Shown here: positions 9,771 through 20,364 of the stretch, piece after piece
How the letters are laid out: each line of letters begins with the position of its first letter
Numbering within the stretch: position 1 is the first letter of the stretch
Assembly (NCBI GenBank): GCA_012295275.1
Contig: CM022675.1
Span: 1,675,925 to 1,698,018, forward strand
Source of the DNA: Chrysomallon squamiferum
Taxonomy: Eukaryota; Mollusca; Gastropoda; Neomphalida; Peltospiridae
Length of the DNA: 22,094 nt
Direction of reading: 5' to 3'
Position numbers and translations under genes: made by a program
Notes under the pieces: model-generated
Databases searched by the model: none
What the model saw: only the letters and a program-made list of their open reading frames with translations
What the model was told of the DNA's origin: nothing

Positions 9771-10097
9771 ATGTAACTGTTAACATGTAATCTTTGTTTT
9801 GCGAGATTATTTAAAGTAGAAAAGTTTATTAGTTATTAATTTATTTTAACACCATGTTTCATCGACATTAGTGAGTAATATATTTGTATTTACTGTTTTA
9901 TTTTTATTGCATTTTATTACCTTTTTTTTTTTTTTTGATGATAAATTAAACATAATTTGCCTAACACAGAGGAAATATAAAAAAGGATCAGTACAACAAA
10001 AATAGTTTATTCATTCTCTTCTCTTCTCTTCTATTTTATTCTACTTTAGCTTAGTCTAAATTAACCTGTGCTATTTATATATTTAGACTAGTATTAC

Positions 10098-10098
<1 letters not shown>

Positions 10099-10189
<91 letters not shown>

Positions 10190-10205
10190 CTGTGTCTCTC
10201 TCTCT
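10099..10205. repeat. (CT)n microsatellite
   Basis: A nearly pure CT run of about 100 bases with one GTGT interruption near its right end. Confidence 0.95.
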
Positions 10206-10234
10206 AATTATTATGACAAACACTCTTGAGCAGT

Positions 10235-10720
10235 TTTTATGTGTCTCATGGACGTACTAAAATATAGTGATATATTTGTTTGAATCGAGTTTGTCATCGA
10301 GGCTGATGTAATTAAAATTAAAGTAAAACTTTCACTCTCAGTCAGCTGTGTGTGACGAACATCTTGACATTCTCCTCCGTAGTGTATTTTATTGTGTGTG
10401 TTAATTCTGTATCAGATTTTTATTTTTTTGACTCTGGTTACCTGGTGGCTATGTTAATCATGTTTGACTACCTACGAGCCTACCAACCTACACTATTTCA
10501 GTGTATAGATATGCATCTTTCTATTTCTTTATATATCTGTTTTTGTGTGTCTATCTATGCCTCTGTTTTTCAGTTTGTTATTGCTGTCCATTTCAGTATA
10601 CTGTATTGCATTTCAGTTTAGTTTAGTTAGCGCTATTTTTTAATTATTTTCAATTCATTTTATTATTATATGTTAATTTTCTCTGATACGTTTTTGTGAT
10701 TATTTCATTAATTAATTTAT
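10235..10720. repeat. Family B repeat, copy 3 (most complete)
   Basis: The head CATGGACGTACTAAAATAT is shared with 20370-20390. The segment to AAAACTTTCAC is shared with 6826-6894. AACATCTTGACATTCTC onward is shared with 1-345. It therefore links the partial copies into one unit of at least 480 bases. No convincing conserved open frame was found. Confidence 0.68.
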
Positions 10721-10802
10721 TTATATTTAAGAAACAAGCTGACACTTTACAGATATTTGTAACTGTGTTTAAGAAAATATTAAGAAAATAGACTAAAACA
10801 TC

Positions 10803-10995
10803 GTCCTAAGATTACCTAACTCTTGCAGGTGTTACAATTGTAAGTCTCCCTTTTGTGTGTAGATAATAATACATCGAATCTTGTAGCTTTTGTTAGACAT
10901 CCAAACAGTTTTACGTCCAGACATCTCGAGTCTACTGCTCTAAGAAAATGGTTCACTGATCGTGTATGGCTTGCTGTTTGTTGGCTTGTATTCTG
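10803..10995 (-). repeat. Family C SINE-like element, copy 3
   Basis: It contains CCTAAGATTACCTAACTC, GTAAGTCTCCC, AGATAATAATACATCGA and CATCTCGAGTCTACTG. The A-box-like motif is on the minus strand at 10931-10942. Like copies 1 and 2 it ends in a GT/CA dinucleotide run. Confidence 0.62.
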
Positions 10996-10997
10996 TA

Positions 10998-11041
<44 letters not shown>

Positions 11042-11044
11042 TGT
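10996..11044. repeat. (GT)n microsatellite
   Basis: A pure GT run of about 40 bases attached to the end of family C copy 3. Confidence 0.94.
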
Positions 11045-11119
11045 TAATTTTCTTATGGCATTAATATTTCACTATAAAAGGAACTAATATTTTGATGAGT
11101 GAAATTTAAAACTGTTTTG

Positions 11120-11275
11120 AAGAAAGTATTAAGAGAAACTAGTTTGACAACGTTTGACTAGATTGTTGTAGTGAACTAATATAAACACACTTGCGATGCC
11201 TCACTGTTCATCTACACTATTACTCGTCTTCCACGCTGTGTTTTTCACTCGCTTGTTGTACGTCAACAAACAAAT
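11120..11275. repeat. Family E repeat, copy 1
   Basis: It resembles 12560-12705 in the block order TTTGACA, ACACAC or ACACGTGTAA, CACTG-CATCTA, ACTCG or ACTCCG, and CTTGT. Similarity is patchy and by eye only. Confidence 0.35.
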
Positions 11276-11387
11276 ATTATCTGATAAATTAATGTTTTTA
11301 TTTTATTATTTCTTTTCAGTGGAATTTTTTAACTTAAATATAATTATGTGTGCGACTTTATGTATGTCTGTCTGTTAGTTTGTAATA

Positions 11388-11425
11388 CTAATAATACTAC
11401 TACTACTAATAATAATAATAATGTG
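11388..11425. repeat. Short (ACT)n(AAT)n tract
   Basis: A trinucleotide tract just upstream of family A copy 3, mirroring the flanks of copies 1, 5 and 7. Confidence 0.85.
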
Positions 11426-11459
11426 AGAAATAAAAACACAATTTTTATGAATTTCTGCG

Positions 11460-11860
11460 CAGATTGTGAGAGCTTTCAGACACTGCACTGAATAACTTTG
11501 AATATACATTACGACGTTAAATTAAGCTTGATGCTATCTATGTTCTGACGTCTATACGTATTATCTCTGCGGGTGTTAGGGTGTGACACAAAGTTGTACT
11601 TTAAGATGAATGGTGTATACGCTATTCAGAATAAAAAGTAAATTCTTTAATATATCTCTCAGCCAGTGACCTTTGTTATAAATGTATGTCTTTTACAAGG
11701 GCAGCTTAACTTACTATAAAGTATATGTTTATATAGCTGCCTTACACAAGATATTTACTAACATTTTTTTTTAAAAACCTGTTTATAATCATGTCTTAGA
11801 AGTGAAAATTATTATGATAAACACGATTCTGCAGTCTGTTTTAACACAGAGGCGTACATA
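11460..11860 (+). repeat. Family A repeat, copy 3 (reference copy)
   Basis: The order of blocks is GATTGTGAGAGCTTTCAGAC, CACTGCACTGAA, CGTTAAATTAAGC, ATTATCTCTGCGGGTGTTAG, GTGACACAAAGTTGTA, GAATGGTGTATACGCTATTC, ATATCTCTCAGCCAGTGA and finally GCAGTCTGTTTTAACACAGA near 11830-11850. Its 11511-11632 segment is 98% identical to the inverted copy at 13630-13751. Confidence 0.75.
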
Positions 11861-12180
11861 AATATAATATACACACACAAACACACACATATATCTTGCA
11901 TATATCCATACTCAGTCAGATACGCATGTATGCACACATACATTCATAAACGCATAAATACATGTTAGAATTTTGTTGTTCCATAAATGTTTATCTATCG
12001 ATATGTCTGTCCTGCGTCTGTCTGTCTGTCAGTCTATCTACCTGTCTAGCTCTATGCCACCCTACTTATCTCTTTATCTCTATATATATCCATCTACCTA
12101 TCAATTTTCCATCTATCTGCCAATCTATTTATCTATCTAGCTATCTATGTGACCTCTTATTTGTCTATTTATTAATCTTA
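11861..12180. repeat. CA and TCTA/TCTG tetranucleotide-rich region
   Basis: CACA/CATA sequence to about 11955 is followed by interrupted TCTA, TCTG and CTAC tetranucleotides from about 11990 to 12160. The open frame over it is repeat translation. Confidence 0.8.
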
Positions 12181-12560
12181 ATTTTTCGTTGTTTTTTTTA
12201 AAAATCAAATTTTGTATCCAAAATATTTTAATGCAAGATCTAGATGACTAAACTAAACTTTCATAGATATTCCAAATTGTACTGAAGCCACAGAAGATTT
12301 ACCATTGTACACTTTGTCTTACACCAACCTGCACTATTCTAAACTTAATGTTCATCACGTTTATATGACGATGCGTTTTCTGAATAAATGTCTGCCTTTT
12401 CTGTAATGAAATTATTCCTTTCGTTCGTTTCATTAATTAATTTATTAATTAATTTATTTATTTATTTATTACTATTATTATTATTATTATTATTATTAAT
12501 ATTATTATGTTTGTATGTTTGTTTAAGGATGAAATTTGTGAAACGCATTGAGCAAAGTAT
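12181..12560. other. AT-rich sequence with TTAAT/TTA tract
   Basis: Mostly unassigned. TTAATTAA-rich sequence and (ATT)n lie at about 12430-12507. No gene is seen. Confidence 0.55.
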
Positions 12561-12705
12561 GAAGTGATTGGTTTGACATCTCTCTGATTAGGGTCACAAA
12601 CCTGTACAAACACGTGTAACACATCACTGCACATCTAGACTGGTACTCCGCACTCACAACAACACTCGCTGTTTTCTTTCACTTGTCATGCATCAAGTAA
12701 CAGAC
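12560..12705. repeat. Family E repeat, copy 2
   Basis: The counterpart of 11120-11275, in the same orientation. See that entry for the shared blocks. Confidence 0.33.
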
Positions 12706-13014
12706 GTTTAGACGTTTCTGACTGATTTTAGACTTAAAGGTATCCTACATAAAGAAATATAAAACAACTTAAATAAAAAATATCTTCCAATTTACTGACA
12801 TATCTAGACAGTATTTCTGACAGTATACTGATAATCATTTGTGTAATAATTTAAACACCCAGAAAGAAACACATTCACACTCTTCTACGAACCAACATAA
12901 ATACAAATATACTCCCTTAAACCACATACGTATATATGGACAGACGCTCATAAAGAAACATACATTATCAAACATAAACATATAATATAATAATCATCAC
13001 TCAACTCAACCCAC

Positions 13015-13015
<1 letters not shown>
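12706..13015. other. AT-rich sequence without a gene
   Basis: No repeat family or coding signal is recognised. Towards 12850-13015 the sequence becomes CA/CATA-rich. Confidence 0.5.
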
Positions 13016-13054
<39 letters not shown>

Positions 13055-13400
13055 ACAGATACACACACACAGATACACACAGATACATACACGCATCTAC
13101 AACATTATACACATACGGAAACATACACTTACACATATTAACACCCCCATCCACATTAGAAGACAAGCAGATACATAGGTAGATATGAAACAAAACTCAC
13201 TGACACATACATACATACACAAATATATAGACAGATAGATGCACTCATATGCACACATACATTTAGATGCACATACAAACATAGATAGATATACAGAGAC
13301 GTGCACTGGCACACGTTTACACACTTACACTCAAATATCTACACCTATATGGACACATGCATGCATGGATACAAAAACCTACGCACGCACGCAGCAGGTA
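13016..13400. repeat. (CA)n and CATA/GATA repeat cluster
   Basis: A pure (CA)n run at 13018-13049 is followed by interrupted ACACAGAT, CATA, GATA and ACGC tetranucleotides. The Cys/Val- and His/Thr-rich frames on both strands are repeat translations. Confidence 0.88.
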
Positions 13401-13500
13401 AAGGTAAACCTGTACCTTAGACTACTAAATTCAAAGAAATAAAGAAAGGACAAACCCGCTCGAGAAAATAAAAATAAAAAGAAGCAAACACTATGTATAA

Positions 13501-13502
<2 letters not shown>

Positions 13503-13598
<96 letters not shown>

Positions 13599-13629
13599 GT
13601 CCCTCTCTGTCTCTATTTTTCTCTCTCTC
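13503..13629. repeat. (CT)n microsatellite
   Basis: A pure CT run of about 93 bases, then interrupted CT to 13629. It directly abuts family A copy 4. Confidence 0.95.
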
Positions 13630-13755
13630 ATTCTGAATAGCGTATACACCATTCATCTTAAAGTACAACTTTGTGTCACACCCTAACACCCGTAGAGATA
13701 ATACGTATATACGTCAGAACATAGATAGCATCAAGCTTAATTTAACGTCGTAACG
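13630..13755 (-). repeat. Family A repeat, copy 4 (inverted)
   Basis: This is the reverse complement of 11511-11632 over 122 bases with two substitutions and no indels. It is truncated: its left edge is the (CT)n tract, and the right edge lacks the TGTGAGAGC block. Confidence 0.85.
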
Positions 13756-14060
13756 CACACATATTTAAAGGGACTGAATAGAAAATGATGTGTATAAAAC
13801 ATCGATTCTTTACGCTCGGAGCGTAAGACGCAGCTATCCCTCAATTCTTTATTAGAGAAGAAAGAAAATAAAAATGACACCGGTCTTGGCTGGTACGTAT
13901 TCAAGCACAGTCACTAACGTCTAGTGCTCCAGAAACACAGATTCGCATGAATGACAATACATACTAAGATTTTGGAGAAAGAAGAAAGCTTATGTTTGTG
14001 GTTGTTTTTAACGTTAAGTCTAGGACACAAGTACAGGCATACATAAAATCACCTGAGCAC
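13756..14060. other. Unassigned sequence with a short palindrome
   Basis: An inverted repeat TTACGCTC-G-GAGCGTAA lies at 13810-13826. No promoter, gene or repeat-family context is recognised. Confidence 0.4.
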
Positions 14061-14217
14061 ACATACATACATACATACATACATACATAAAGACATACAG
14101 ACAGTATATGTGTAAACGTTTATAGTAGGATGCTAGTTATAAAAAGGTAATATATGTCAAGACTTGAAATTAAATAAATAAGCAAATAATCATCTTATTT
14201 CTCTAGGCTTTCGTCAA

Positions 14218-14340
<123 letters not shown>

Positions 14341-14900
14341 GCTGAAGCTGAACAAAGAGGTTTTCTCTGTATATCTTTATTTTTATTTTGTTTATGCACT
14401 GAACATAGGGTGATATATATTAGTGAGACTTCTCTCACTTAAAGTAAAAGCAACTAATAGTTTAATGGCGATGCTTGATGTATTCATATTCTGAGTGTTT
14501 TTCGACATCGCTTTGAAAGACGAATGAAATATTTTACGACTCTAATTGCATATATGTATTTAGGAATTAAAAAAAAATCGAGTTTCCTTTTATCTCTGAA
14601 TAGATTACCTTTCTAAAAGCTCTATTGTGACATGAATGCAAAATATTCACTATACATGCATGTGTTGATGTGTTTATGCTTGCAGGCATATATCTCTATG
14701 TTTGTATGTTTGCGTTATCTTAGCTGATGTAGTTTTAATATGAAACGTACGAGCGATACCTCCAAGTGTTTTCAAACTGAACTTGAATACATAAAAGTCG
14801 TTTTTCATTTCAAATATCTTTTTTTTGTCTATGCTCGATCTTATCAACCACAGGACGATAAAAGCCAGTAACACACATAATCTACGTATGTATTATGCAT
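14341..14900. other. AT-rich sequence without a gene
   Basis: No open frame with coding character, no splice-bounded exon and no match to the repeat families of this window. The 66-codon minus-strand frame near 14674-14874 has no recognisable motif. Confidence 0.45.
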
Positions 14901-15060
14901 ATACGTTTGTATGTTTGTATGTGTGTATGCATGTTTCTATAATTGTGTGATTGTATATGTGTGTGAGTGTGTGTGTGTGTATAAATATTTGTTTATATAT
15001 GAATGTACATGTATGTATGTATGTATCTCTAGCTATATATATATATTTATTTATCTATTT
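14900..15060. repeat. GT/TATG/TTTA simple repeats
   Basis: TATG and GT runs to about 14985 are followed by (TATG)n at 15012-15025, short (TA)n and TTTA repeats. Confidence 0.8.
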
Positions 15061-15124
15061 TTGTTTTTATTTTATTTTACGTTTTTAACTTAAATATAAT
15101 TTTGTGTCTTTTATGTATGTGTGT

Positions 15125-15502
15125 GCAATAATAATAAGAGTAATAATAATAAGAAAACTGTTACTAATAATTATAGTGATAACAATAATAATACAAATAA
15201 TACAAAATAATAATAATAAATAATAAAAATAATAATAATAATAATTCACTACCACTGCTGTCTCTATGACTACAACAACTGCTACTTGAAGTAGTATTAC
15301 TGGGATTACTACTATTACACTTCGCTACTATTAACACAAATGATACTACTTCTGTTATTACTGTTACTGTTGCTCGATGGTTATGAATTACTGCAACAAT
15401 TAGTTCAAGTACAAGAGCTACCACTAATCCTACTGCAACTACTTGTCATACTGCTAGTACTCTGGCTAACGACATAACTAAAGTTAATTCCACTGCTACT
15501 AT

Positions 15503-15541
<39 letters not shown>

Positions 15542-15600
15542 AGCCACCGCTAATACTACTACTATCAATGCTACGACTGCTACCAGTTCTACTGCTTCTG
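15125..15600. repeat. Degenerate AAT/ACT trinucleotide region
   Basis: AAT-rich sequence to 15245 is followed by ACT/GCT/ACC triplets. These include an uninterrupted (CTA)n run at about 15504-15541. Confidence 0.8.
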
Positions 15601-15660
15601 CTTTATATTTTAATTTTATTTACCCCAAGTGTTCTCAAATATCATATCATTTTCTTTGTT

Positions 15661-15661
15661 A

Positions 15662-15712
<51 letters not shown>
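15661..15712. repeat. (AAT)n microsatellite
   Basis: About 17 perfect AAT units, joined at the right edge to family A copy 5. Confidence 0.95.
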
Positions 15713-15721
15713 TCAAAGTTA

Positions 15722-15990
15722 TTTCAGACACTGCACTGAAAGACTTTCAGAATAAATTACGTTAAATTAAGCCGGGTATTACACGTTTTCTCATTTCTAT
15801 AGAGTAAAAACTAAATGCTCTATGATAGATATTATATTTGCGAATGTTAGGGTCTGACACAAAGTTATGTTCTCAGATCAACTGTGTATACGCTATTCAG
15901 AATAAAAAAAATAGTTTTTAAATATATCTATCGCCTATTAGTATTTGTTATAATTTAGTTTTTTGACGACTGTAGTTTAATTTAGCAATA
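15722..15990 (+). repeat. Family A repeat, copy 5
   Basis: CAGACACTGCACTGAAAGAC, TACGTTAAATTAAGC, GATATTATATTTGCGAATG, ACACAAAGTT and GTGTATACGCTATTCAGAAT are present in the family order. It extends to GCCTATTAGTATTTGTTATA. Confidence 0.72.
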
Positions 15991-16044
15991 TATATTCCTA
16001 TACGTTCTTGCAGGTGCACTACTCGAGATATTTATTTACATTTT

Positions 16045-16245
16045 TGTTAGATGAATGGTGTATACACTTACACAAAGTAAATTATTTAATATATCTAACA
16101 GCCAGTGATCTTTCTTATAATTTTATTTCTTTGAAGACGGTAGCTTAATTTACTTTAAATTTATGTGTCCGTCCCAGCAGCTGCATGATTCGAAAATTAT
16201 TATCGTAAACACTGCAGTCTATTTTAACACATAGACACACCTACC
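16045..16245 (+). repeat. Family A repeat, copy 6 (distal half)
   Basis: It starts at AGATGAATGGTGTATACACT and continues AATATATCTAACAGCCAGTG, TTTGAAGACGGTAGCTTAAT and ACTGCAGTCTATTTTAACAC. The proximal half is missing, so it is 5'-truncated in this orientation. Confidence 0.68.
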
Positions 16246-16309
16246 TCAATACTATTTTTACTTTTATTAATTTTTTGTTTTGTTTATTTATCGTTTTCAT
16301 ATTATTATT

Positions 16310-16508
16310 TCTTCATATACACACCATTTATCTGAAAATACAACTTTTGTGTCACACCCTAAAAGCTGCAGATATAATATACATCTTAGTGCATTTCTTT
16401 TCTATGCTATAGAAATCGGAAAACATGTAACTTCAGGCTTGATTTCACATCCTAATTTATTTTGAAATTATTTTAGTGCAGCGTCTGAAAGCTCTCACAA
16501 TCTGTAGA
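16310..16508 (-). repeat. Family A repeat, copy 7 (proximal half, inverted)
   Basis: The reverse complement contains CAGATTGTGAGAGCTTTCAG, TATTATATCTGCAG, AGGGTGTGACACAAAAGTTG and TTTCAGATAAATGGTGTGTA. It is bordered by (ATT)n at 16509-16545 on its proximal side, as other copies are. Confidence 0.7.
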
Positions 16509-16605
16509 TTATTATTATTATTATTATAGTTATTATTAAATTATTATTATTATTAGTAGTAGTAGTAGTAGTAGTAGCAGTAGTAGTAGTAGTAGTAGTA
16601 CGAGT
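16509..16605. repeat. (ATT)n(AGT)n microsatellite
   Basis: Interrupted ATT triplets to about 16553 are followed by a (TAG)n run to about 16600. Confidence 0.9.
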
Positions 16606-16860
16606 AGTCTTGTTGTTACTGTTAATATTGTTTAACTCTAAAAAAGAAAAGGATATGGTGTCTAAGAATAAATGCGGTAAATAAAATTAAATATATAGTA
16701 GTACTAATAGAATAATAATTAGTGGTAATAGTAATAATAGTTGTCGATGTTGTTATTGTGTAATAACAGGCGTATTAATGATAACAGTATAGTGTTTGTT
16801 TCAGTAGAACCGGTAAAAGTATTAAAACTAGAAGTCCTCGTTTCAGTATTAGCATTAGTA

Positions 16861-18005
16861 GTTAGCCATAGTACTAGCAGTATGACAAATAGTAGTACTG
16901 GTATTAGTGGTAGCTCTAGTACTAGCAGTATGACAAGTATTAGTATTGGTATTAGTGGTAACTCTAGTACTAGCAGTATGACAAGTATTAGTATTGGTAT
17001 TAGTGATAGCTCTAGTACTAGCAGTATGACAAGTAGGTATTGGTATTAGTGATAGCTCTAGTACTAGGTAGATCTATTAGTGATAGCTCTAGTACTAGCA
17101 GTATGACAAGTATTAGTATTGGTATTAGTGGTAGCTCTAGTACTAGCAGCAGTATGACAAAGTATTGGTATAGTGGTATTGGTATTAGTGGTATACAAAT
17201 CTAGTACTAGTAGTGCAACTCTAGTACTAGACAAATAGTAGTATTGGTATTAGTGGTAGCTCTAGTACTAGCAGTATGACAAGGTATTAGTAGTATTGGT
17301 ATTAGTGGTAGCTCTAGTACTAGCAGTATGACAAGTAGTAGTATTGGTATTAGTGGTAGCTCTAGTACTAGCAGTATGACAAGTAGTAGTATTGGTATTA
17401 GTGGTAGCTCTAGTACTAGCAGTATGACAAGTAGTAGTATTGGTATTAGTGGTAACTCTAGTACTAGCAGTAGCTCTAGACAAGTAGTAGTGTATTGGTA
17501 TTAGTGGTAGCTCTAGTACTAGCAGTATGACAAGTAGTAGTATTGGTATTAGTGGTAGCTCTAGTACTAGCAGTATGACAAGTAGTAGTATTGGTATTAG
17601 TGGTAGCTCTAGTACTAGCAGTATGACAAGTAGTTGTATTGGTATTAGTGGTAGCTCTAGTACTAGCAGTATGACAAGTAGTAGTATTGGTATTAGTGGT
17701 AGCTCTATAACTCTAGTACTAGCAGAGTGACAAGTAGTAGTATTGGTATTAGTGGTAGCTCTATAACTCTAGTACTAGTAGTATTGGTATTAGTGATAGC
17801 TCTGACAAGTAGTAGTAGTGGTATTAGTGTTAGTTGTAACTCTAGTACTAGCAGTTTGACAAGTAGTAGTATTGGTATGAGTGGTAGCTCTAGTACTAGC
17901 AGTATGACATGACAAGTTAGTGGTACTGGTACAGGTAGTGGTAGCTCTAGTACTCTAGTAGCAGTATGACAAGTAGTAGTATTGGTATTAGTGGTAGCTC
18001 TAGAA
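16861..18005. repeat. 48-base minisatellite, about 21 units
   Basis: The commonest unit is 48 bases, built of triplets. It contains AGTATTGGTATTAGTGGTAG and CTCTAGTACTAGCAGTATGA and ends CAAGTAGT. Being 16 codons long, it stays in one frame, SIGISGSSSTSSMTSS, over runs of perfect units (for example 17300-17460 and 17527-17700). Frame is lost at irregular junctions near 17035-17095, 17150-17235, 17465-17495, 17705-17830 and 17905-17960. There is no signal peptide, splice site or codon bias indicating expression, so it is treated as a minisatellite grown from AGT triplets. Confidence 0.93.
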
Positions 18006-18049
18006 CTCGAAATGATTGTTGCAGTGGTTAATAAACGATCCAATTAATA

Positions 18050-18305
18050 AGTAACAGTAATAACAGAAGTAGTATCATTTGTGTTCTAATAAGCAAAGAG
18101 TAAAACTGGTAGTCGTAGTAATAATCCTAGTAATACTGTTTCAAGTAGCTTTGGTTGTAGTGATAGTGACAGTAGTAGTTGTAAACGCAGTAGTTGTAAA
18201 CGCAGTAGTAGTAAAAGCAATGGTAGTTGCATTACTAGTTGAAAAGCACTAGTAACAGTAATAGTTGTAGCAATAACAGCAGTGGTAGCAGTAATAATTG
18301 ATGTT
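18050..18305. repeat. Degenerate (AGT)n region
   Basis: Interrupted AGT/GTA triplets continue from the minisatellite, including a duplicated TAGTTGTAAACGCAG at about 18176-18205. It could be the ancestral triplet sequence from which the 48-base unit arose. Confidence 0.7.
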
Positions 18306-18506
18306 AGTCTACTTTTTAAAACAGGTAATTAAAGAAACAATTATACAAGTAAAATCATAAACCCACTAAACAAGCAATACAAATAAATAAGTAAATAAAT
18401 AAATACACTTAGTCTGCTTCCATGATAGCCTGATATGTATATGTTTTCAGTTAACTCTGTATATGTACCAAAACCCAGGTCTAAAGATCAGTGGTTAAGT
18501 TAATAA
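18306..18506. other. Unassigned AT-rich sequence
   Basis: The stretch includes a short (AAAT)n at about 18382-18402. No gene or repeat family is recognised. Confidence 0.5.
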
Positions 18507-18528
18507 AAAAAAAAAAAAAAAATAAATA

Positions 18529-18592
<64 letters not shown>

Positions 18593-18620
18593 TTAATAAT
18601 AATAACATTATTATTAATAA
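18507..18620. repeat. Poly(A), (AAAT)n and (AAT)n tract
   Basis: A run of about 18 A passes through TAAA units into about 20 AAT units. It may be the tail of a retroposon, and it precedes family G copy 3. Confidence 0.92.
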
Positions 18621-18639
18621 ATAGAAAAAAATTATGATG

Positions 18640-18830
18640 AGCTTCACACGTGATTTAAAATCAGTGATGCATTGAAATGGCTTCTTTTTTTTTCCCTCAC
18701 CACATAAATAGGGTGAAAGCTGTCTTAATACACACTTTTATATTTCTTTCCACACAGATCACATAGTGCATCTGAGGATCTCGATTTACTAGGAATGCTA
18801 GAATAAACAAGGTAGGTTCAGCTCGCCTTT
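18640..18830 (+). repeat. Family G repeat, copy 3
   Basis: GTGATTTAAAATCAGTGATG, CATTGAAATGGC, TCTTAATACACAC, TTTCTTTCCACA and ATCACATAGTG match 9107-9225. AAACAAGGTAGGTTCA matches copy 1 near 4962-4977. Confidence 0.68.
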
Positions 18831-18834
18831 CTAT

Positions 18835-18925
18835 ATATGTGTGTGTGTCTGTATGTGTGTGTGTGTGTTTGTATGTGTGTGTGTTTGTGTGTGTGTGTGT
18901 TTGTGTGTGTGTGTTTGTGTGTGCT
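18835..18925. repeat. Imperfect (GT)n microsatellite
   Basis: GT units are interrupted by CT, AT and TT at fairly regular intervals. Confidence 0.92.
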
Positions 18926-18929
18926 ACGT

Positions 18930-19425
18930 CACTAAATGTATGTGTACACTTTAAATATAATTATTTGTATGCTACTTCAAATATATATGTGTACACTTTC
19001 TTTTTATGTGTATGTACGATACGTCAATGTGTAGACTTTAAATATTCTTATTTTTAAGTTACTTTAGTAAATGTATAAGTAAATTCCTGTGTATTTCTAT
19101 GTATGATATGTCAGTATTTGCATGTGTACATTTAACTATCCTTATTTGTATGTTACTTTAATAAATCTATTACTTTTTTATGTTTGTATGCATGTAACTT
19201 CAGTAAAATATATGTGTGTTTGTTTGTATGTCACTTCATAAAAATATATGTGTGTTTGTATGTATGTAACTTCATTAAAAATATATGTGTGTATGTAACT
19301 TCATTAAAAGTATATGTGTGTTTGTTTATATGTAACTTCATTAAAAATATATGTGTGTTTGTTTGTATGTAACTTCATTAAAATATATGTGTTTGTTTAT
19401 ATGTAACTTCATTAAAATGCGACAC
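18930..19425. repeat. Graded minisatellite, unit about 36 bases
   Basis: From about 19190 to 19420 some seven units of TATATGTGTGTTTGTTTGTA plus TGTAACTTCATTAAAA repeat with small length changes. Upstream, from about 18930, older and longer variants (TACTTCAAATATATATGTGT; TACTTTAATAAAT) repeat with far more divergence. The Cys/Tyr-rich open frames here are repeat translations. Confidence 0.85.
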
Positions 19426-20045
19426 AATTAAGATTTAAGGAGTCCTCCATATTCTTATCACTGCAACTCGGTTTTATCACTTCAGCGGTAACCATACCAA
19501 CTATTACATACAACTGAAATATGCATTTTTGTAAGCGGACCGTTTTCGAAACTGTCAACTGTCTTCAGGCGAGATGTTGTGTGTAGCTGTTAGTTCATTG
19601 CGATGGTTATCACATTTGTTGTTCTGTTGTTTTTCTTTCTTTTTTTTCTATTTCATGTTTGTGTAAGTTCTATTTATATGTGTGTCTGTTTGTATATATG
19701 TATGTACATTATCAAAAAAATTATAATAATACAGGTTTTAATTTGTAGCTCATAGTGGATGTGAATTTAAGTGATATTAAACATTCAAAATTTAGTGACA
19801 GTTTTGGCGTGAGTTTTCTTATCAGATATGTATTCAATGTAATATTTTACTTTATGTTGTAACCGTTTGCTTTGGATGATATTTTACATGAAAAAAATAA
19901 AACAAATACAAGTTAAGATAAAACAAATTATTACTAAGATGTTAACAGACAGTCAGTGGTGTATTTCAAAACGGTTAATCGTTTTGTTAGTTCTCTACTG
20001 TTTTACAGCATATCTTAAATTGTCACAAAACACCTACATTTAAGA
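19426..20045. other. Non-repetitive AT-rich sequence
   Basis: It contains a moderately GC-richer patch (about 19440-19610) with TTTTCGAAAC and no long open frame. The purpose is unknown, and no match to other segments in the window was found. Confidence 0.45.
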
Positions 20046-20089
20046 GACACACACGCAGACACACACACAAATTGATATATATATATATT

Positions 20090-20290
20090 AATCAGGTTAC
20101 CTGAGTGATTCTGTTAATCGTAGTTGACGATATTGATTCTACTTAGTAATGTACATGCGTACCTATCTACATACATTGTGTCAGTGTTATATATATCTGC
20201 TTCTGTTTTTATTTATGTACCTATATTTTTTTTTTTTTTGTTGTTTATTAAATTCTATTATAATCTCGGTTAGTTTAGCTTAATTTGTTT
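20090..20290. repeat. Family B repeat, copy 4 (distal part)
   Basis: CAGGTTACCTGAGTGATTCT, GTTAATCGTAGTTGAC, TCTGCTTCTGTTTTTATTTA and GGTTAGTTTAG follow the order of 10433-10630 with strong divergence. Confidence 0.5.
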
Positions 20291-20364
20291 GTTTTCTTTA
20301 TTTATATATATTTTCTCTCTGTCTGTTTTTAACATTAAGGTTAAACACGTTAGTATAATCATAT

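Noticed and set aside
13810-13826. Palindrome TTACGCTC-G-GAGCGTAA
   Set aside because: An 8-base arm with no repeat elsewhere in the window and no operator or terminator context; could be chance.
14674-14874. 66-codon minus-strand open frame outside simple repeats
   Set aside because: No recognisable motif, no splice signals tied to a neighbouring exon, and a length expected by chance.
16861-18005. CRISPR-like regular array
   Set aside because: The units are contiguous 48-base tandem repeats without unique spacers, in eukaryotic DNA.
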